Position numbers and translations under genes: made by a program
Assembly (NCBI RefSeq): GCF_000143535.2
Contig: NC_037310.1
Span: 2,294,001 to 2,358,000 of the forward strand
Direction of reading: 5' to 3'
DNA length: 64,000 nucleotides
From: Botrytis cinerea B05.10
Lineage: Eukaryota; Ascomycota; Leotiomycetes; Helotiales; Sclerotiniaceae
The notes under the pieces: generated by a model
Seen by the model: the letters and a program-made list of their open reading frames with translations, nothing else
Databases searched by the model: none
What the model was told of the DNA's origin: nothing
Part shown: positions 36,601 to 46,318 of the stretch, piece by piece
Layout of the letters: each line of letters begins with the position of its first letter
Numbering within the stretch: position 1 is the first letter of the stretch

Positions 36601-36963
36601 GTTTGAGGTAAGTTGCCCTCCAAACACTCTTCCATTGGCCATGGGCTGTCCGCGACCACCTCCTCTTCGACCCCCTCGTCCAAACCCACCTCTTCTACCA
36701 TTACCGCCTCCTCGATTGTTTGCGTTCGAATTTCGTAGATTTGAAGGGGTTGAAGGATTTGAGTCTGGCAGTGGTGCGACAGAAGCCGATCTAAGAGCTA
36801 AAGGACCATTTGGTGGCTGTGTTGTTTGATTTGGAGTAGCGTTTGTATTTGCATCTGCTGGTGCAGGTCCAGTGTTCCGATGGCCGCCCCGTCTTGGGCG
36901 ACGAGTCCGCGTTCGAGGAGGACGATTGGAGCCTGACGCTGGAGATGGTTCTGCAGTGGCCAT
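33658..36963 (-). CDS. NF-X1-type zinc finger protein with R3H domain (FAP1-like)
   Basis: Homologue of yeast FAP1 and animal NF-X1, cysteine-rich proteins that bind nucleic acid and act in transcription, RNA control or ubiquitylation; FAP1 binds FKBP12. 1,101 residues in one exon. ATG 36963 is the first in-frame ATG. Order of parts: an Arg/Gly-rich segment with RGG motifs at about 84-106, a RING/PHD-like finger starting CAICTNEV at 184, about nine NF-X1 repeats at 260-810 of the form CG..C...L.CG.H.C...CH.G.C..C (for example LKCGHTCQAICHEGECRPC), an R3H domain near 850-915 (LRFKPMPSHQRAFLHSLAED) and a C-terminal region of about 180 residues possibly with an RRM-like fold. The last residues, EKEVEAWDA, form an acidic tail. 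The gene is complete and intron-free. Yeast and animal roles are extrapolated to this protein. Confidence 0.93.
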   Translation of the reverse strand: MATAEPSPASGSNRPPRTRTRRPRRGGHRNTGPAPADANTNATPNQTTQPPNGPLALRSASVAPLPDSNPSTPSNLRNSNANNRGGGNGRRGGFGRGGRRGGGRGQPMANGRVFGGQLTSNLHTGPTSDAGSLAGDAPAFTPGQPIAARPGPSRAPRARRMSKSQAADLPTRTHEDITNGQYECAICTNEVLPNSKVWNCKSCWSVLHLSCVKKWSKNEVSTHQQRAVENGELPPPRQWRCPGCNLPKEDLPISYTCWCEKEVEPRSVAGLPPHSCGQSCSKKRIGHCPHPCDLMCHAGPCPPCPHMGPSLPCFCGKETVSRRCLDTKYESGWGCGQICDDVLPCGEHNCERSCHEGLCGSCEVLIESTCYCGKVEKTLPCSERDEERESQAPTNTLDGESLATRTWVGSFDCGSECRRPFDCGKPDHYCETRCHPQDLMPAHCPLSPDVVTTCPCGKTPISTLLETPRTDCTQHIPHCQEKCELPLKCGHTCQAICHEGECRPCFQSVLIACRCGRVTSNTMCHQGVDKKPQCPRVCRATLNCGRHECGERCCSGEKKASERQASKRKHRALNAPPTEENIEAEHICLKVCGRTLKCGEHACAELCHKGPCRSCREAIFEEISCACGRTVLQPPMPCGTKPPECRFECTRAGTCGHPQTKHQCHLDGEACPKCPFLVEKPCICGKRTLKNIPCWFTEVRCGLPCAKKLKCGIHSCQSLCHRAGQCEDATSPCHQPCGRQKSVCDHSCTNACHAPYPCKETLPCQGKTFITCQCQHQKQAVKCLASKTSEGNSKKTLDCNDECLKLQRNAKLAAALNIDPSTHTDDHIPYSQQTLDMVKDMLKFCQTYEREFRVFAADPSEKRLRFKPMPSHQRAFLHSLAEDYGLDSESQDPEPHRHVSIFKTPRFVSAPLKTLAQCAKVKPVAVVEATSSKGLVATAEPFNAFLLSNPRFGLTIDEIHTDLSSEFANAGLDFDVSFLPSSEVVLRGRPSETWHTKVESALSAMQHSLVKKVKSLQLAPTVVLCSVDSSLNVVRREDDHLGGGWSQVAKGASGSKAPVRPDIGVKSSFTVLGTKMAAKKKKEEQDSAVDDWEKEVEAWDA

Positions 36964-38171
36964 GATGTGTGAATATAACGAGCCGGTATTACTACACGAC
37001 TTCTCGATAATTGGTCTTGAAATCGATTGTTGAGCAGTGGCGGGGTCGTTAGTTTTTTGTTTACTGCGATGCAATGCAGACGAATTCCAAAGGCTTGCAA
37101 AATACAAAACTTTTGTAAACAACAAGTAATTGCGCCTCAAGATATACGGCGACTTCAGACAAGAAAAAGAATGAAAAGATTAAATGGTAGAAAATGGGAT
37201 GAAAATACTTTGTGCTTGCAAGATACGGAAGCAGCACTTCTGGCATAGAGGGGAATAAGGCTGATTTTATTGTGGCAATCCATGAGCTCTTTCTCGACGC
37301 TAACCTTATCAACTAGCGCTCTTCTGGACTCTTCGGATAAATTTGTCAACTCCAAGACTCACACATGAGAGTTGACTCATACTCGCTCATTATCTGGAAC
37401 ATTGTAACATTTGCATTGCATCATTGCATCATTGCGTCATTGCAGGAGATGACTCCGAGGAGGGCCATTGCGGAAAGAAACTGATTTATGAGTCGAGAAA
37501 AGGAGCCACAAACGTATTACTGTCTCCATCTCTCATACGAACGAAGTTATATCAAGTCGTGAATCCAATAGCCTTGCGCTAAGGTTACAAGGCTGGGTGA
37601 GGGGGCCTTATTCATAACTTCAGATAGGCACACACCAACCACGCTTCGTGGCAAGTATTGTTGGCCATAAAACTATGCACTGCTGCTTCGTAGGTTTCCT
37701 TGAGCCACACGGCATATCAAGTAACTCAGTCTCTCCACCGACAAATATCTCGGTGAATATCTGGGTATTTGTTCCTTCTCCAACGTTCGGAGGAGGAGCT
37801 TATCCACTATGGCGGTGCTTAGGATAGATACAACATAGACGCCCGAGGAAAAAATCTGGATATAGCCTCAGTTGTGTAAAGGAATCGCACTCAGCGGTTA
37901 TCTAACATGTGCCTATAAGTATGTTCCAGACCTAAGTAGTTTCTCCTGTTGGTATTCATTTCTTACCTTTTTTCCCCTTCATAATCCGACACGATGACAT
38001 GTAACCAATAAGCTCAATTCACTCTACCTCGAACATCTCACCCCTTTGATTCTCGGCTGAGCCATTTTCTTGCCACTTCCTTATCAATTTATCGATTCAA
38101 TATTTGTTATTGTCCAAAATCAACTCCTCATTCACATTAAGATTCCAGTCTTCAGTTGGAATTCTCCAAAT
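36964..38171. other. divergent promoter region, NF-X1 gene and 2EXR gene
   Basis: 1.2 kb head-to-head intergenic region. It contains a four-copy 8-bp repeat (37415-37446) and one TGACTCA heptamer (37373-37379). No gene seen. Confidence 0.55.
37415..37446. repeat. 8-bp tandem repeat, four copies of ATTGCATC
   Basis: ATTGCATC, ATTGCATC, ATTGCGTC, ATTGCAGG in direct succession, in the promoter region shared by the NF-X1-like and 2EXR genes. Confidence 0.85.
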
Positions 38172-38939
38172 ATGCCTCACTCTACCATTGAAACAGATTA
38201 CAGCCTATCTAATCTCAAACCTTTCTCTTCTCCATCACCACCTCAACCCCTCACAAGCTTCTCACTCTTCCCTTTCCTCCCCCTAGAACTTCGTCTCCAA
38301 ATTTACACCTACTGTCTCCCATCCCCTCGCATCCTCGAATTAGAATTTTCTCCCCCCTCTCAGACATTCGTTCCTATCTACTTTTCCTATTCTAGCATTC
38401 CCGTTCTCCTCCATCTCATCTCCGAATCACGTTCTTTCGCTATCCACTACTACCAATACATCCCTTCTTTGAATCTCTGGTTTAGTCCCTTTAGGGATAG
38501 TTTCTATTTTCGGATAGATTCTAGCCAGATCTACAGTCCCTACTATTCGGCCTGGGTTGAGAAACTCGGGAATCTGTTAAGGTTGGGAGAGGATTGTGAT
38601 GGATGTGGATACGGGCTGCAGCGATTAAGATATTTAATCATTGGAGACGAAGCTTATTCTCACCTGACCGTCTCATCCACTATTCTCGCTTCGCTTCGTG
38701 ATTTGAAGGAGATAGGGGTAGTTACGAAAGAAGAGACACTCCCTCTCTGGCCGGAAAATGAAGTCATTTTATTTTCAGATAGGAAGACGAGATCGACAAA
38801 GGGGAAGGATAATAGCATCAAGGGCCCATCTATCAATTATTCTCACGTTCGCCGACGCTTCAAAGGTGTGCTGATGGGTAATTCAGACGGATCGTTTGTT
38901 AGGGAGGAGAAAAGGGACCCTTTTGCAGTTGGCTGGTGA
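38172..38939 (+). CDS. 2EXR-domain protein of unknown function
   Basis: 255-residue single-exon protein. The N-terminal part has the 2EXR/F-box-like motif FPFLPLELRLQIYTYCLP that is expanded in filamentous fungi, followed by PRILELEF and a later LWFSPFRDSFYFRID strand region typical of these proteins. Most members are uncharacterised; some resemble F-box adaptors, but that link is weak. ATG 38172 is the first in-frame ATG and has A at -3. The C-terminus is basic and less conserved in appearance. It lies tail-to-tail with HIS1, with only 257 bp between the stop codons. Confidence 0.78.
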   Translation: MPHSTIETDYSLSNLKPFSSPSPPQPLTSFSLFPFLPLELRLQIYTYCLPSPRILELEFSPPSQTFVPIYFSYSSIPVLLHLISESRSFAIHYYQYIPSLNLWFSPFRDSFYFRIDSSQIYSPYYSAWVEKLGNLLRLGEDCDGCGYGLQRLRYLIIGDEAYSHLTVSSTILASLRDLKEIGVVTKEETLPLWPENEVILFSDRKTRSTKGKDNSIKGPSINYSHVRRRFKGVLMGNSDGSFVREEKRDPFAVGW

Positions 38940-39196
38940 AGGATTTGATCTTGATGCGCAAATTATTCATCGGGATTGGTTATGTTACTTCAATCTAGTC
39001 ATCTAAAATTCGTTAAAAGCTTCACACCATATGCATTATCCACTGCAAATATTGATTAAAGGATGTACTAGATTTCCAAGCTACAACTCCAGGCTAGATT
39101 CGATCCAAATGGGTATTCTCTCGTCCAATCTCCCACCAGTATCCGAAATTTCTATCAGTTATCACGATACGTTCCTTTCTCAATTCTTGTTCATTT

Positions 39197-40361
39197 TTAA
39201 CCGGCTCTCGTGTTTGCAATGTCAAGAATCAAGATATCTGTCGCTCCAACGGCCGTCAAATCATCCATGACCACAGCGATCTTCTTCTTCTCTACCATTG
39301 AACTAACAGCCACCCAACCTTCCTCCTCCAAAGCGTTGATCGTGGGTGCTCGCTTTCCAGGGGTAATCTTGACTGCATCTGGGAGGGCTGTTCGTTGAAC
39401 GTTATACTGGCACAGGACGTATTTTTGTGCAGTGATAACACCTCGAATACGGGAGGCAATAAGTTCTACCAATGCTGGGTTTGAGGGTCTTTTGGATTTC
39501 ACGAGAATTGCTGTACTCGAGACGACTGTATCGATAGCCTTTAATCCTGCTGCCTTCATGGTTTCGCCAGATTCTGATAACATATTAATACGAAATTTCT
39601 TGGGGTTGATCATGTCGTTCTTTCACTCACCAACTAGATCCACAATTCCATCAGCGACACCAAGAGCACATGCAGCCTCAACACTGCCGCTGAGCTCGAT
39701 AATCTTGGTCTTCAACTTGCGCCCGGATACGGCACCACCGTCTGCCTCAGCTTCTAACGCGCGGAAGAATTCCTCAGATAAACTGACAAAACTGGTACCA
39801 ATATTCTTTCCAATGAGATCTGATGGCTTCGCATATGGTCCCTTCTCTGGCACTTGAACTTGTAACTTGCAAGCACCAAATCCCAAATCCATTATCTCCA
39901 CACATCCTTCTTCCTTACCCTCTTCAACAGGGGTTGAAGTACCCGATTCCGACTTAACTCTCCTCTCGGTTTCAACTCCTGTGGCATGTTCTGCAACTGT
40001 GTCCCGTCCGGTAATACCAATATCTACTCGACCTTCACCAACGAATGTAGGAATATCGGCAGCGGGAAGGAAGACGAGCGCAATTGGTAAGTTTTTGACC
40101 AATGCTATGTCAAGTCTTGATTCTCTTCGAAACTGAATATCGGCACCTTCAAGCAGATTGAGTGCTGCCTGTAATAGTCTTCCCTCTAACGATTCGATCA
40201 GCCGTCAATTTCGGATACAGGATTCGGTTCCAATGGTGCCATGACTCACTTTTTGGTACTGCGAACAGCAATCTACCTTCTAAGCTTTTGTGATCGTTAG
40301 TGAAAGGTTCATACTCTTCAGACTCTTCGTCTGCAATGTATAACTCCTTGAGGACTTTCAT
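39197..40361 (-). CDS. his1: HIS1, ATP phosphoribosyltransferase
   Basis: First enzyme of histidine synthesis: ATP plus PRPP gives phosphoribosyl-ATP. It is the feedback-controlled step and cytosolic. Exons 40361-40250, 40185-39631 and 39573-39197 give 347 residues. The introns at 40249-40186 and 39630-39574 both begin GTGAGT. The joins rebuild RLLFAVPKKGRLLQAALNLL and GIVDLVESGETMKAAGL, both strongly conserved. Other signatures are ALVFLPAADIPTFVGEG, GSVEAACALGVADGIVDLV and, near the end, the histidine-binding regulatory domain (KITPGKRAPTINAL, GWVAVSSMVE). This is the long, hexameric form. An insertion of about 25 residues rich in Glu, Ser and Thr (from ETERRVKSESGT) interrupts the catalytic domain compared with the yeast protein. 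The N-terminal 27 residues are acidic and also longer than in yeast. Confidence 0.96.
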
Positions 40362-41090
40362 TGTAGCTTCTTTGAACGGTAGGAGTTGCTAGGTTCTGCG
40401 TCCAAAAATGCGAAACTGACAGCTCCAAACCGTTTAAATAGGCTTCAGTGGCAAGTTCAAGAGCCAACAAGGTAAAAAAGGACAATTCTTACTGATTCAC
40501 TAAATCCATTCTGTTGAGGGTGAGGAGAGCAAGCTGCTTGTTTCTGTGCAATGTGAAGATATAATCACTCTGATTGCGGGGTATTCACTCGAATCACAAG
40601 CAGAAGCGGAGTATGTTGTGTTGGTAAATGATAAGAAATGTATGGCTTGAATAATTTGAAATATATTTGAAGCAAGGAGAATCACGATAATTGGATAATA
40701 TGGGAAAGGGACAAGACTTCACGTTTAATATGACTCGGAGATGTTTGGCGCAAACTCCATTATTAAAAAAAAGTCACCTAGTACTCAACTTCATCATTCT
40801 GCCCCACGTGTAACACCTGGTACTTTCGGTGGTCGGCGTCTTCTCGAAAATGACTAGTCCCGATTGATATTAGCGCAAGGATGCTTCCATTTCAACGCTA
40901 AGAATATTAACGAGAATCTCTTGCCCTAAGATTCTGCGAACAGGCAAAAAATTATCACCAAATTCACGTCGACCAGTAAGCCCCAAGTCAATTTATCAAC
41001 CACATCCCAAAATCCAAGCGCATTAATCCTGTGAGTGACTCAGGAGCTCATCTACGGTTCCAAGATTCTAACAATTTTCAGATCGCAAAA
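40362..41090. other. divergent HIS1-RPS28 promoter with RPS28 leader intron
   Basis: 729 bp between two head-to-head housekeeping genes. It includes an RPS28 leader intron (41031-41081, listed separately) and a perfect TGACTCA heptamer, the consensus of the fungal amino-acid cross-pathway regulator, at 41036-41042. A TGACTC hexamer lies at 40731-40736. Heptamers of this kind also occur elsewhere in the window, so functional weight is low. Confidence 0.5.
41031..41081 (+). other. probable 5' UTR intron of RPS28
   Basis: GTGAGT donor at 41031, branch-like TTCTAAC at about 41066 and TTTTCAG acceptor ending 41081, 9 bp upstream of the RPS28 start. Introns in the leader or just after the start are common in fungal ribosomal protein genes. 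Confidence 0.75.
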
Positions 41091-41474
41091 ATGGAGGCAT
41101 CAAAGGTCCCCGTCAAGCTTGTTAAGGTCACCCGTGTTTTGGGCAGAACCGGTATGTCGAAATTTGGAGAATCCATATCTGCGGGTTTGAAAGGAGGTAA
41201 TTCTGACAAAAACTAGGTTCCCGTGGAGGTGTTACTCAAGTCAGAGTTGAGTTCATGGACGATACCACCCGTTCCATCATCCGTAACGTCAAGGGCCCAG
41301 GTACGATTCCACGATTATTTTAAATCCCTCTAGAATTACATTTCGACAGCAAACATTCGAGAAGGGAAATGCTAGGAAGCTAGGGAAGGTGTAGGCTAAC
41401 ATTTCGAAATAGTCCGTGAAGACGACATCCTCTGCTTACTCGAATCTGAGCGTGAGGCTAGAAGATTGAGATAA
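41091..41474 (+). CDS. RPS28: small ribosomal subunit protein S28 (eS28)
   Basis: 68-residue protein of the 40S head, near the mRNA exit channel. Join 41091-41151, 41217-41300, 41413-41474. Introns of 65 and 112 bp restore the universally conserved sequence [20 protein letters not shown] across the first junction and [15 protein letters not shown] across the second. The C-terminus [10 protein letters not shown] is exactly that of the family, and the length is the standard one. A third intron is probably present in the 5' leader. Start chosen at the first methionine of the conserved [10 protein letters not shown]. Nothing unusual in the protein. Confidence 0.97.
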
Positions 41475-42425
41475 ATTGTTGGTCATACTTATCAAATGAT
41501 GGGAGCATTGGGAATTTCTTCATGCATTCAGGTGCAGGCTTTTGCTACGGCTATGGGCTGGATGTACGTTTGATGAACATGGATGGATCAGTTCAAGGAA
41601 ATACTTTCACCACAAAATAACACGATCGATGAATTCCCGGTACCTTATTTCTGCGACAATGTGCAAATCTTGAGACGTGAGAGAATTATTCTTGTGGCCT
41701 TGAGGTGATTTGGAGGATATGGATCACGGATTGCCGCAATTTCACACCGTTTTTCGAGGGACTGGAATACAATCATGAATGTAGAGAGTCTAGATTCATG
41801 GGGAGGATGCAAGTGCGATTTTTGCATTGCTCTTCACTTCTTGTTCAGCGTGCACCCCGCATTGAAGTATGGAATCCGAATACCGTGTTTCCAATTTTAG
41901 GTCTGGGGAATTCAAGCAAGTCTCTTCAATCCACTCAACTTTCATATTTACCCATTTACTTCCCCCAGTGCACCTTGAAGTCTTTGACCCCATTCAATAT
42001 TTCAGAAATCAGCAACATCTTTCTTTTTTCAATACAATACATGCTATTTTTTCTTCCATTGCCAAATCCCGTATCAAAACTCAATCTACCCATGAGTAAT
42101 TCCACCTGAAAGTTCATGGCTATTTGCATATTCTAATTTTTGCGATCAAACTATCCTTACGACCTTTTGTTTGAGCTGAATATGATGTTTGAATCCGTTT
42201 AATTGATTCAACCACTTGAGCAATTCACTATTGATCAATCAACATGCCCAAAGTATTGATATTTCACTTGACTCATGCACGGCAACTTTCCATTCGCATC
42301 CACATATTCCTCAATTCAGCCACCATCGTTTCCTCTTGAAAGGACATACAAACCAAGCAACAGCCTCCTCAACTCCACGTCGTATCTAAATCTAAACTAA
42401 AACGACTTCTAACACATCCACCAAA
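41475..42425. other. intergenic 0.95 kb
   Basis: RPS28 3' region and promoter of the next gene. No gene seen. Confidence 0.55.
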
Positions 42426-43262
42426 ATGTCTTCCCACCCTTTTTCTCTCGCTATTACACTCTCCCAATCCTCTTCTCAAGAAGTTGATGGATTCCAACAA
42501 CCTCGACTAGACTCCCCGCCTCCACCTCCATCACCTCCAAACACAATGCACGCAATGGTAGACCCAATACAACATTACTATTCCTCTCTTTTATCTTCTC
42601 CTCAACTGGGTTCTTCGCCTCAATCAGTTGTGTACGCCCCGCTTCCCTTACAACCACAAGTACAATCGCAGGAGACGCCAACACAATCCCAACAATCCCC
42701 CTCTCCATCCACGCCATCTCCCTACTCACGCCAAAAACAACAAGCACTGCGAAATGACACTTCACGCTCTCAACCTCACTCTCGACCAGAATCTCATCAT
42801 CACCTTCTGTCACCATCCATCCCGTCCGTCTTCCAAACCGAACACCAACAGACCTCGAATGTAATACATTCTCCAAAATTAAATTACAATACCATCTCTT
42901 CGAGCCAACATCCAGTTTCAACCCAATTTCCTGATTTCTCAACTCGTCCCTTTCCTTTATTTTCCCCGGGATTACCTGTGCCCCACTGGTCCTCCTCGCC
43001 ACATACATCTACATCCACACCCGCTTCTTTTTCCACGCCCTCTTCCTTCTCAGCTTCGCATTCCAATGCACACTCAAATTCAGATTCGGATCTAGAAACC
43101 GGCATCGAAGACGACAACAGAGCAAGAGAATTATCATGGGACGCACAGCATACCCAAAAACTCGCAGTGCAGAGGGCGCAACACATGTGTGCTTGGTTCA
43201 CGGGCGTTGTGATTGGGATGTTGGGGGTTGTGGGGGTGGTGCGCTGGGTGTTTTATGGGTGA
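42426..43262 (+). CDS. Ser/Pro-rich protein with C-terminal membrane helix (probable tail-anchored)
   Basis: 278-residue single-exon protein with no recognised domain. Residues 1-230 are low-complexity and rich in Ser, Pro, Gln and His (PPPPPSPPN; repeated SxSTPxSFS). They are followed by an acidic patch (DSDLETGIEDDNRARE), a short amphipathic helix and one strongly hydrophobic segment close to the end (WFTGVVIGMLGVVGVVRWVF). There is no signal peptide. This layout predicts a tail-anchored protein with the disordered part in the cytosol. The long open frame ends cleanly after the membrane helix, and the other frames through the region do not make better sense, so I think the gene is real. Function unknown. 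Confidence 0.65.
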   Translation: MSSHPFSLAITLSQSSSQEVDGFQQPRLDSPPPPPSPPNTMHAMVDPIQHYYSSLLSSPQLGSSPQSVVYAPLPLQPQVQSQETPTQSQQSPSPSTPSPYSRQKQQALRNDTSRSQPHSRPESHHHLLSPSIPSVFQTEHQQTSNVIHSPKLNYNTISSSQHPVSTQFPDFSTRPFPLFSPGLPVPHWSSSPHTSTSTPASFSTPSSFSASHSNAHSNSDSDLETGIEDDNRARELSWDAQHTQKLAVQRAQHMCAWFTGVVIGMLGVVGVVRWVFYG

Positions 43263-43701
43263 GGGAGGGGTGTGGAAGAGTAGTGTATAGTACATGGTAT
43301 ATGATATGAAGTGAGAGATATGAAGAAAAACAGAGCAGAGCAGAGGAAAACATAGCACTCTCTACATTTCTACCCAATATCTTGGCTGGGCATGATATGA
43401 TATAATATGATATAATATAACATGAACGATATTAAACAAGAAACAAGCAGACCACAAAACCAGAGAGAATTCCACATAAACGCAAGTGTAAGTGCGAGTG
43501 CAAATGTGATTGAAGTCTAGAAACGATGATGTGTGGATTGGGTGGAAGTGTATCCATCCTGTTTGTGTGCTTGTGTATATATATATTTATGCATATCCAA
43601 AGAGGAAAAGAAAGACCTCCCCTTGTCTTCCCCCTCTTCAAATAATATTTTTTTTCTTCTTCTCATAAATAATATCGGGATGTATATATATGCACGCACG
43701 C

Positions 43702-43746
43702 ATGTATGTATGTATGTATGTATGTATGTAGGTAGATAGATAGATA
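43702..43746. repeat. TATG then GATA tetranucleotide microsatellites
   Basis: About seven TATG units (43702-43730) run directly into about four GATA units (to 43746). Confidence 0.9.
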
Positions 43747-43861
43747 CATATAAGGATATAAACAAGAATCAGAATCCGAATCGGCATCTTAGATGTTTCT
43801 TAAATAAATTTTATCTTTTTCAAAAAACAAAAAAAAAAAAAGATAAACAAAAAGGGATATG

Positions 43862-43888
43862 CATCATCATCATCATCATCATCATCAT
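43862..43888. repeat. CAT trinucleotide microsatellite, nine copies
   Basis: Nine perfect CAT repeats. Confidence 0.95.
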
Positions 43889-44769
43889 AGATAATAGATG
43901 ACAGGGAGGGAGGGAGCAATTTGCGTTTAAAGTTAGTTACCCAGAGGGAAAGATATCACTTATTATTTATGCTATTAAACGAAAATCGTATATGAACTTG
44001 ATATCAAGTGTATACAACACCACGCAGCCATTTCCATGTTACATTTACACATCGAGTTACTTTTCCAGCACATTTTTACAAGCGAGATATGGAATACCGA
44101 TTCCGGAACTATTTTTTCAGAAGGAAGACATTTATTGTTTACGTTTTATTGACTGATTGATTGCTTGATTGATTGAACCCACGAATATCCCCTTCACATT
44201 ATTACATCTGACTCCCTACTCATCGCATGTCAAGCCAGCACACCACAGCCATTAACGTGATATCCTGGATCCAACCAGCCTGAAATATGTACCTGAAAGT
44301 ACATTCAAACATAAATTCAATCCCCATACAGCCAGTCCCGTTTAGCCCAGCCCTTTCAAACCCATTCCATTCCAATTCAATTCCACATATCTCGTACACT
44401 TATTTATGCCCATCCATCCTTTCCTATTCCGATCCAACCTAGAAGTCAAACCCGCACGCAATGCCCTCATATACATGATTAACAGCATATGCATAAGCAT
44501 AATCCAGCAGAAAACGTAAACACGATAGATGTATGAACAAGAAGAACAAGAACAAAGACAAGAACGAGAACAAGAATGAAAAGCGCATGAGAAAAGTACA
44601 AGTGCAAGTACAGAACAAACAAACAACAACAAAAATCTGCAATCCAAAACATACATCTCAGAAGAAAGAAGAAAATATGGTATCACAATGCTCCTCCTCT
44701 CATTTCTGTTCGATCTCCGTTGCGCACCCCGCCCCATCTGTTGGCGCCCCATTTTAATGTGATGCATGT

Positions 44770-46318
44770 TCACATAAACAAGACGATCTCTCCTCTATCA
44801 TTCTTCTTCATTCTCAAACTCCTCCAAAGTTCCTTCTCCTCATCCCCCTTTCCCAGTGCTAGCCCAGCAGCCGTTCTCTCGCGATGATATCTCTTCAATG
44901 CTTTATTCATAGAAACACCCTTCTCGCTATTGGGGCCCTTGTTCACCATACTCATGAGGAGCTCTGCACGGGGTTTGTAGACGATCATTTGATTCTCGCC
45001 AGGAGAAGAATCGCCAGCACCGTTCATCGGTTTGTATTCGAGCATCTTGGGTCTTTCAGATGACTTAGTACGATGCTTGTGCTTACGTTTCTTGGGTCGA
45101 TCTTCTGAGTGCTCGCGGGAAGTTTGGCGAGTGGTAATCAAGGACATCAAATTGCTACCGAACGTGTCATTACGAGTGCGAGCACGGCTGGCGCGTTTAG
45201 ATTCCTTGGTCTTCTTGGGTCTTGCGCTAGGCGATTCCTTCTCAGCATCGGCACCGGAATAATCTGGCGATGGAGGGAAGACTGAAGGGCGGGTTTGAAG
45301 TTTGCCAATTTCAGCGGTCAATCCTGAATGAAGAACTGGTGGCGCATCATTCATTGGGACATCGCCTTCGCGGGATGATGTGTCAACATGTAAGCGTTTG
45401 CGCTTCTTGTCTTTCTTCTTCTCATCTTTCTTGTCCTTTTTCGATTTTCCCTCATGTTCCTTGGCTGGTTTCCACTCAATCGCTTTTGGCGCTGGTGTTT
45501 CGAAAGGTCCGTTGGTAGGTGCTGGTCCAGAACCCCATTCGACGAGATTGGTAAGGCTGGGACTATCTGCTGCATTTACTCGTACGAGATCCGTGGAAGG
45601 TTTATTCTCTGCTTCGGAACTATCTGCGTTGTCGCTCATGGGTTCGTCACGAACTTGTTGCTCAGGCTCAGAATCGTCCATAACCTCATCAGCTGCGGGA
45701 AGATCTAGTCGCGACGCATTGGGTGTTGGATCCACGAGGAAATCAAATACATTGACGGGTGCTGGCGTTGAAGGAGCAGCTTCTGGTACCGGGGCAGTAG
45801 CGTGTTGCGAATTGTCGTATTCATCTTGCGCATCTTCGACGTAGGCGTTGTGGGCGGGTGTAGAGTGAGAATTATTATGCGAATTATTTTTTTGGTTGCT
45901 TTGTTGCTTTCCCTTCTTCCCCTTCCCCTCTCCTCTGTATAGCGCACCTTGATATTTTTGCGCCTCGCTCATACAGCTCTAAATTGTTGTCAGCAAATGA
46001 TGCCCCGCGTCGGATGCATGTTTGTTTACATACCGTATGCGAGCGATATTCTAGGCCTTGAAAATGTACCATGCAGTCCAGGCAAGTATATGAAGCCCCG
46101 CGACATTGATTTCGGTGAGGGTCGAGTTTCTTCTTCGTGAGGACGTCTCCGCAATTCTATAGATTGTTTCTTGTCAGACAAAAGCTTGCTTGCGTTACCA
46201 TGGTAGATGTAGATGTAGGCATCAATGTAGGTGCAGGTGTCGGTGTCGGCGTCGGTGTTTCAACAGGACATTGAAGTCGTAGGGATAGTAAACATACCTC
46301 GCAGCTGAATGATACCAT
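44770..46318 (-). CDS. LYAR-type zinc finger protein (nucleolar, predicted)
   Basis: Homologue of the LYAR family, nucleolar proteins linked to rRNA processing and ribosome production. Exons 46318-46298, 46156-46034 and 45978-44770 give 450 residues; introns are 141 bp (GTATGT...CTATAG) and 55 bp (GTATGT...TTTAG). The first two exons restore the LYAR fingers at the very N-terminus: Cys6, Cys9, His21, Cys25, then Cys32, Cys35, His47, Cys50, directly followed by MSEAQKYQGALYRGEGK, the segment that always follows the finger. The large third exon alone would look like a 400-residue orphan. Its middle is acidic and disordered, then Lys-rich (KKDKKDEKKKDKKRKR, a likely nuclear signal). The last 60 residues (ALKRYHRERTAAG, KELWRSLRMKKNDRGEIVLF) look folded and conserved. 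Intron 1 contains an imperfect hexamer repeat. Confidence 0.9.

Larger units (their letters stand above)
43263..44769. other. intergenic 1.5 kb with microsatellites
   Basis: Convergent region between the tail-anchored protein gene and the LYAR gene. It contains TATG/GATA and CAT arrays (listed separately), a poly-A/poly-T inverted repeat around 43807-43848 and several ATTG-type short repeats near 44150. No gene recognised. Confidence 0.55.
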
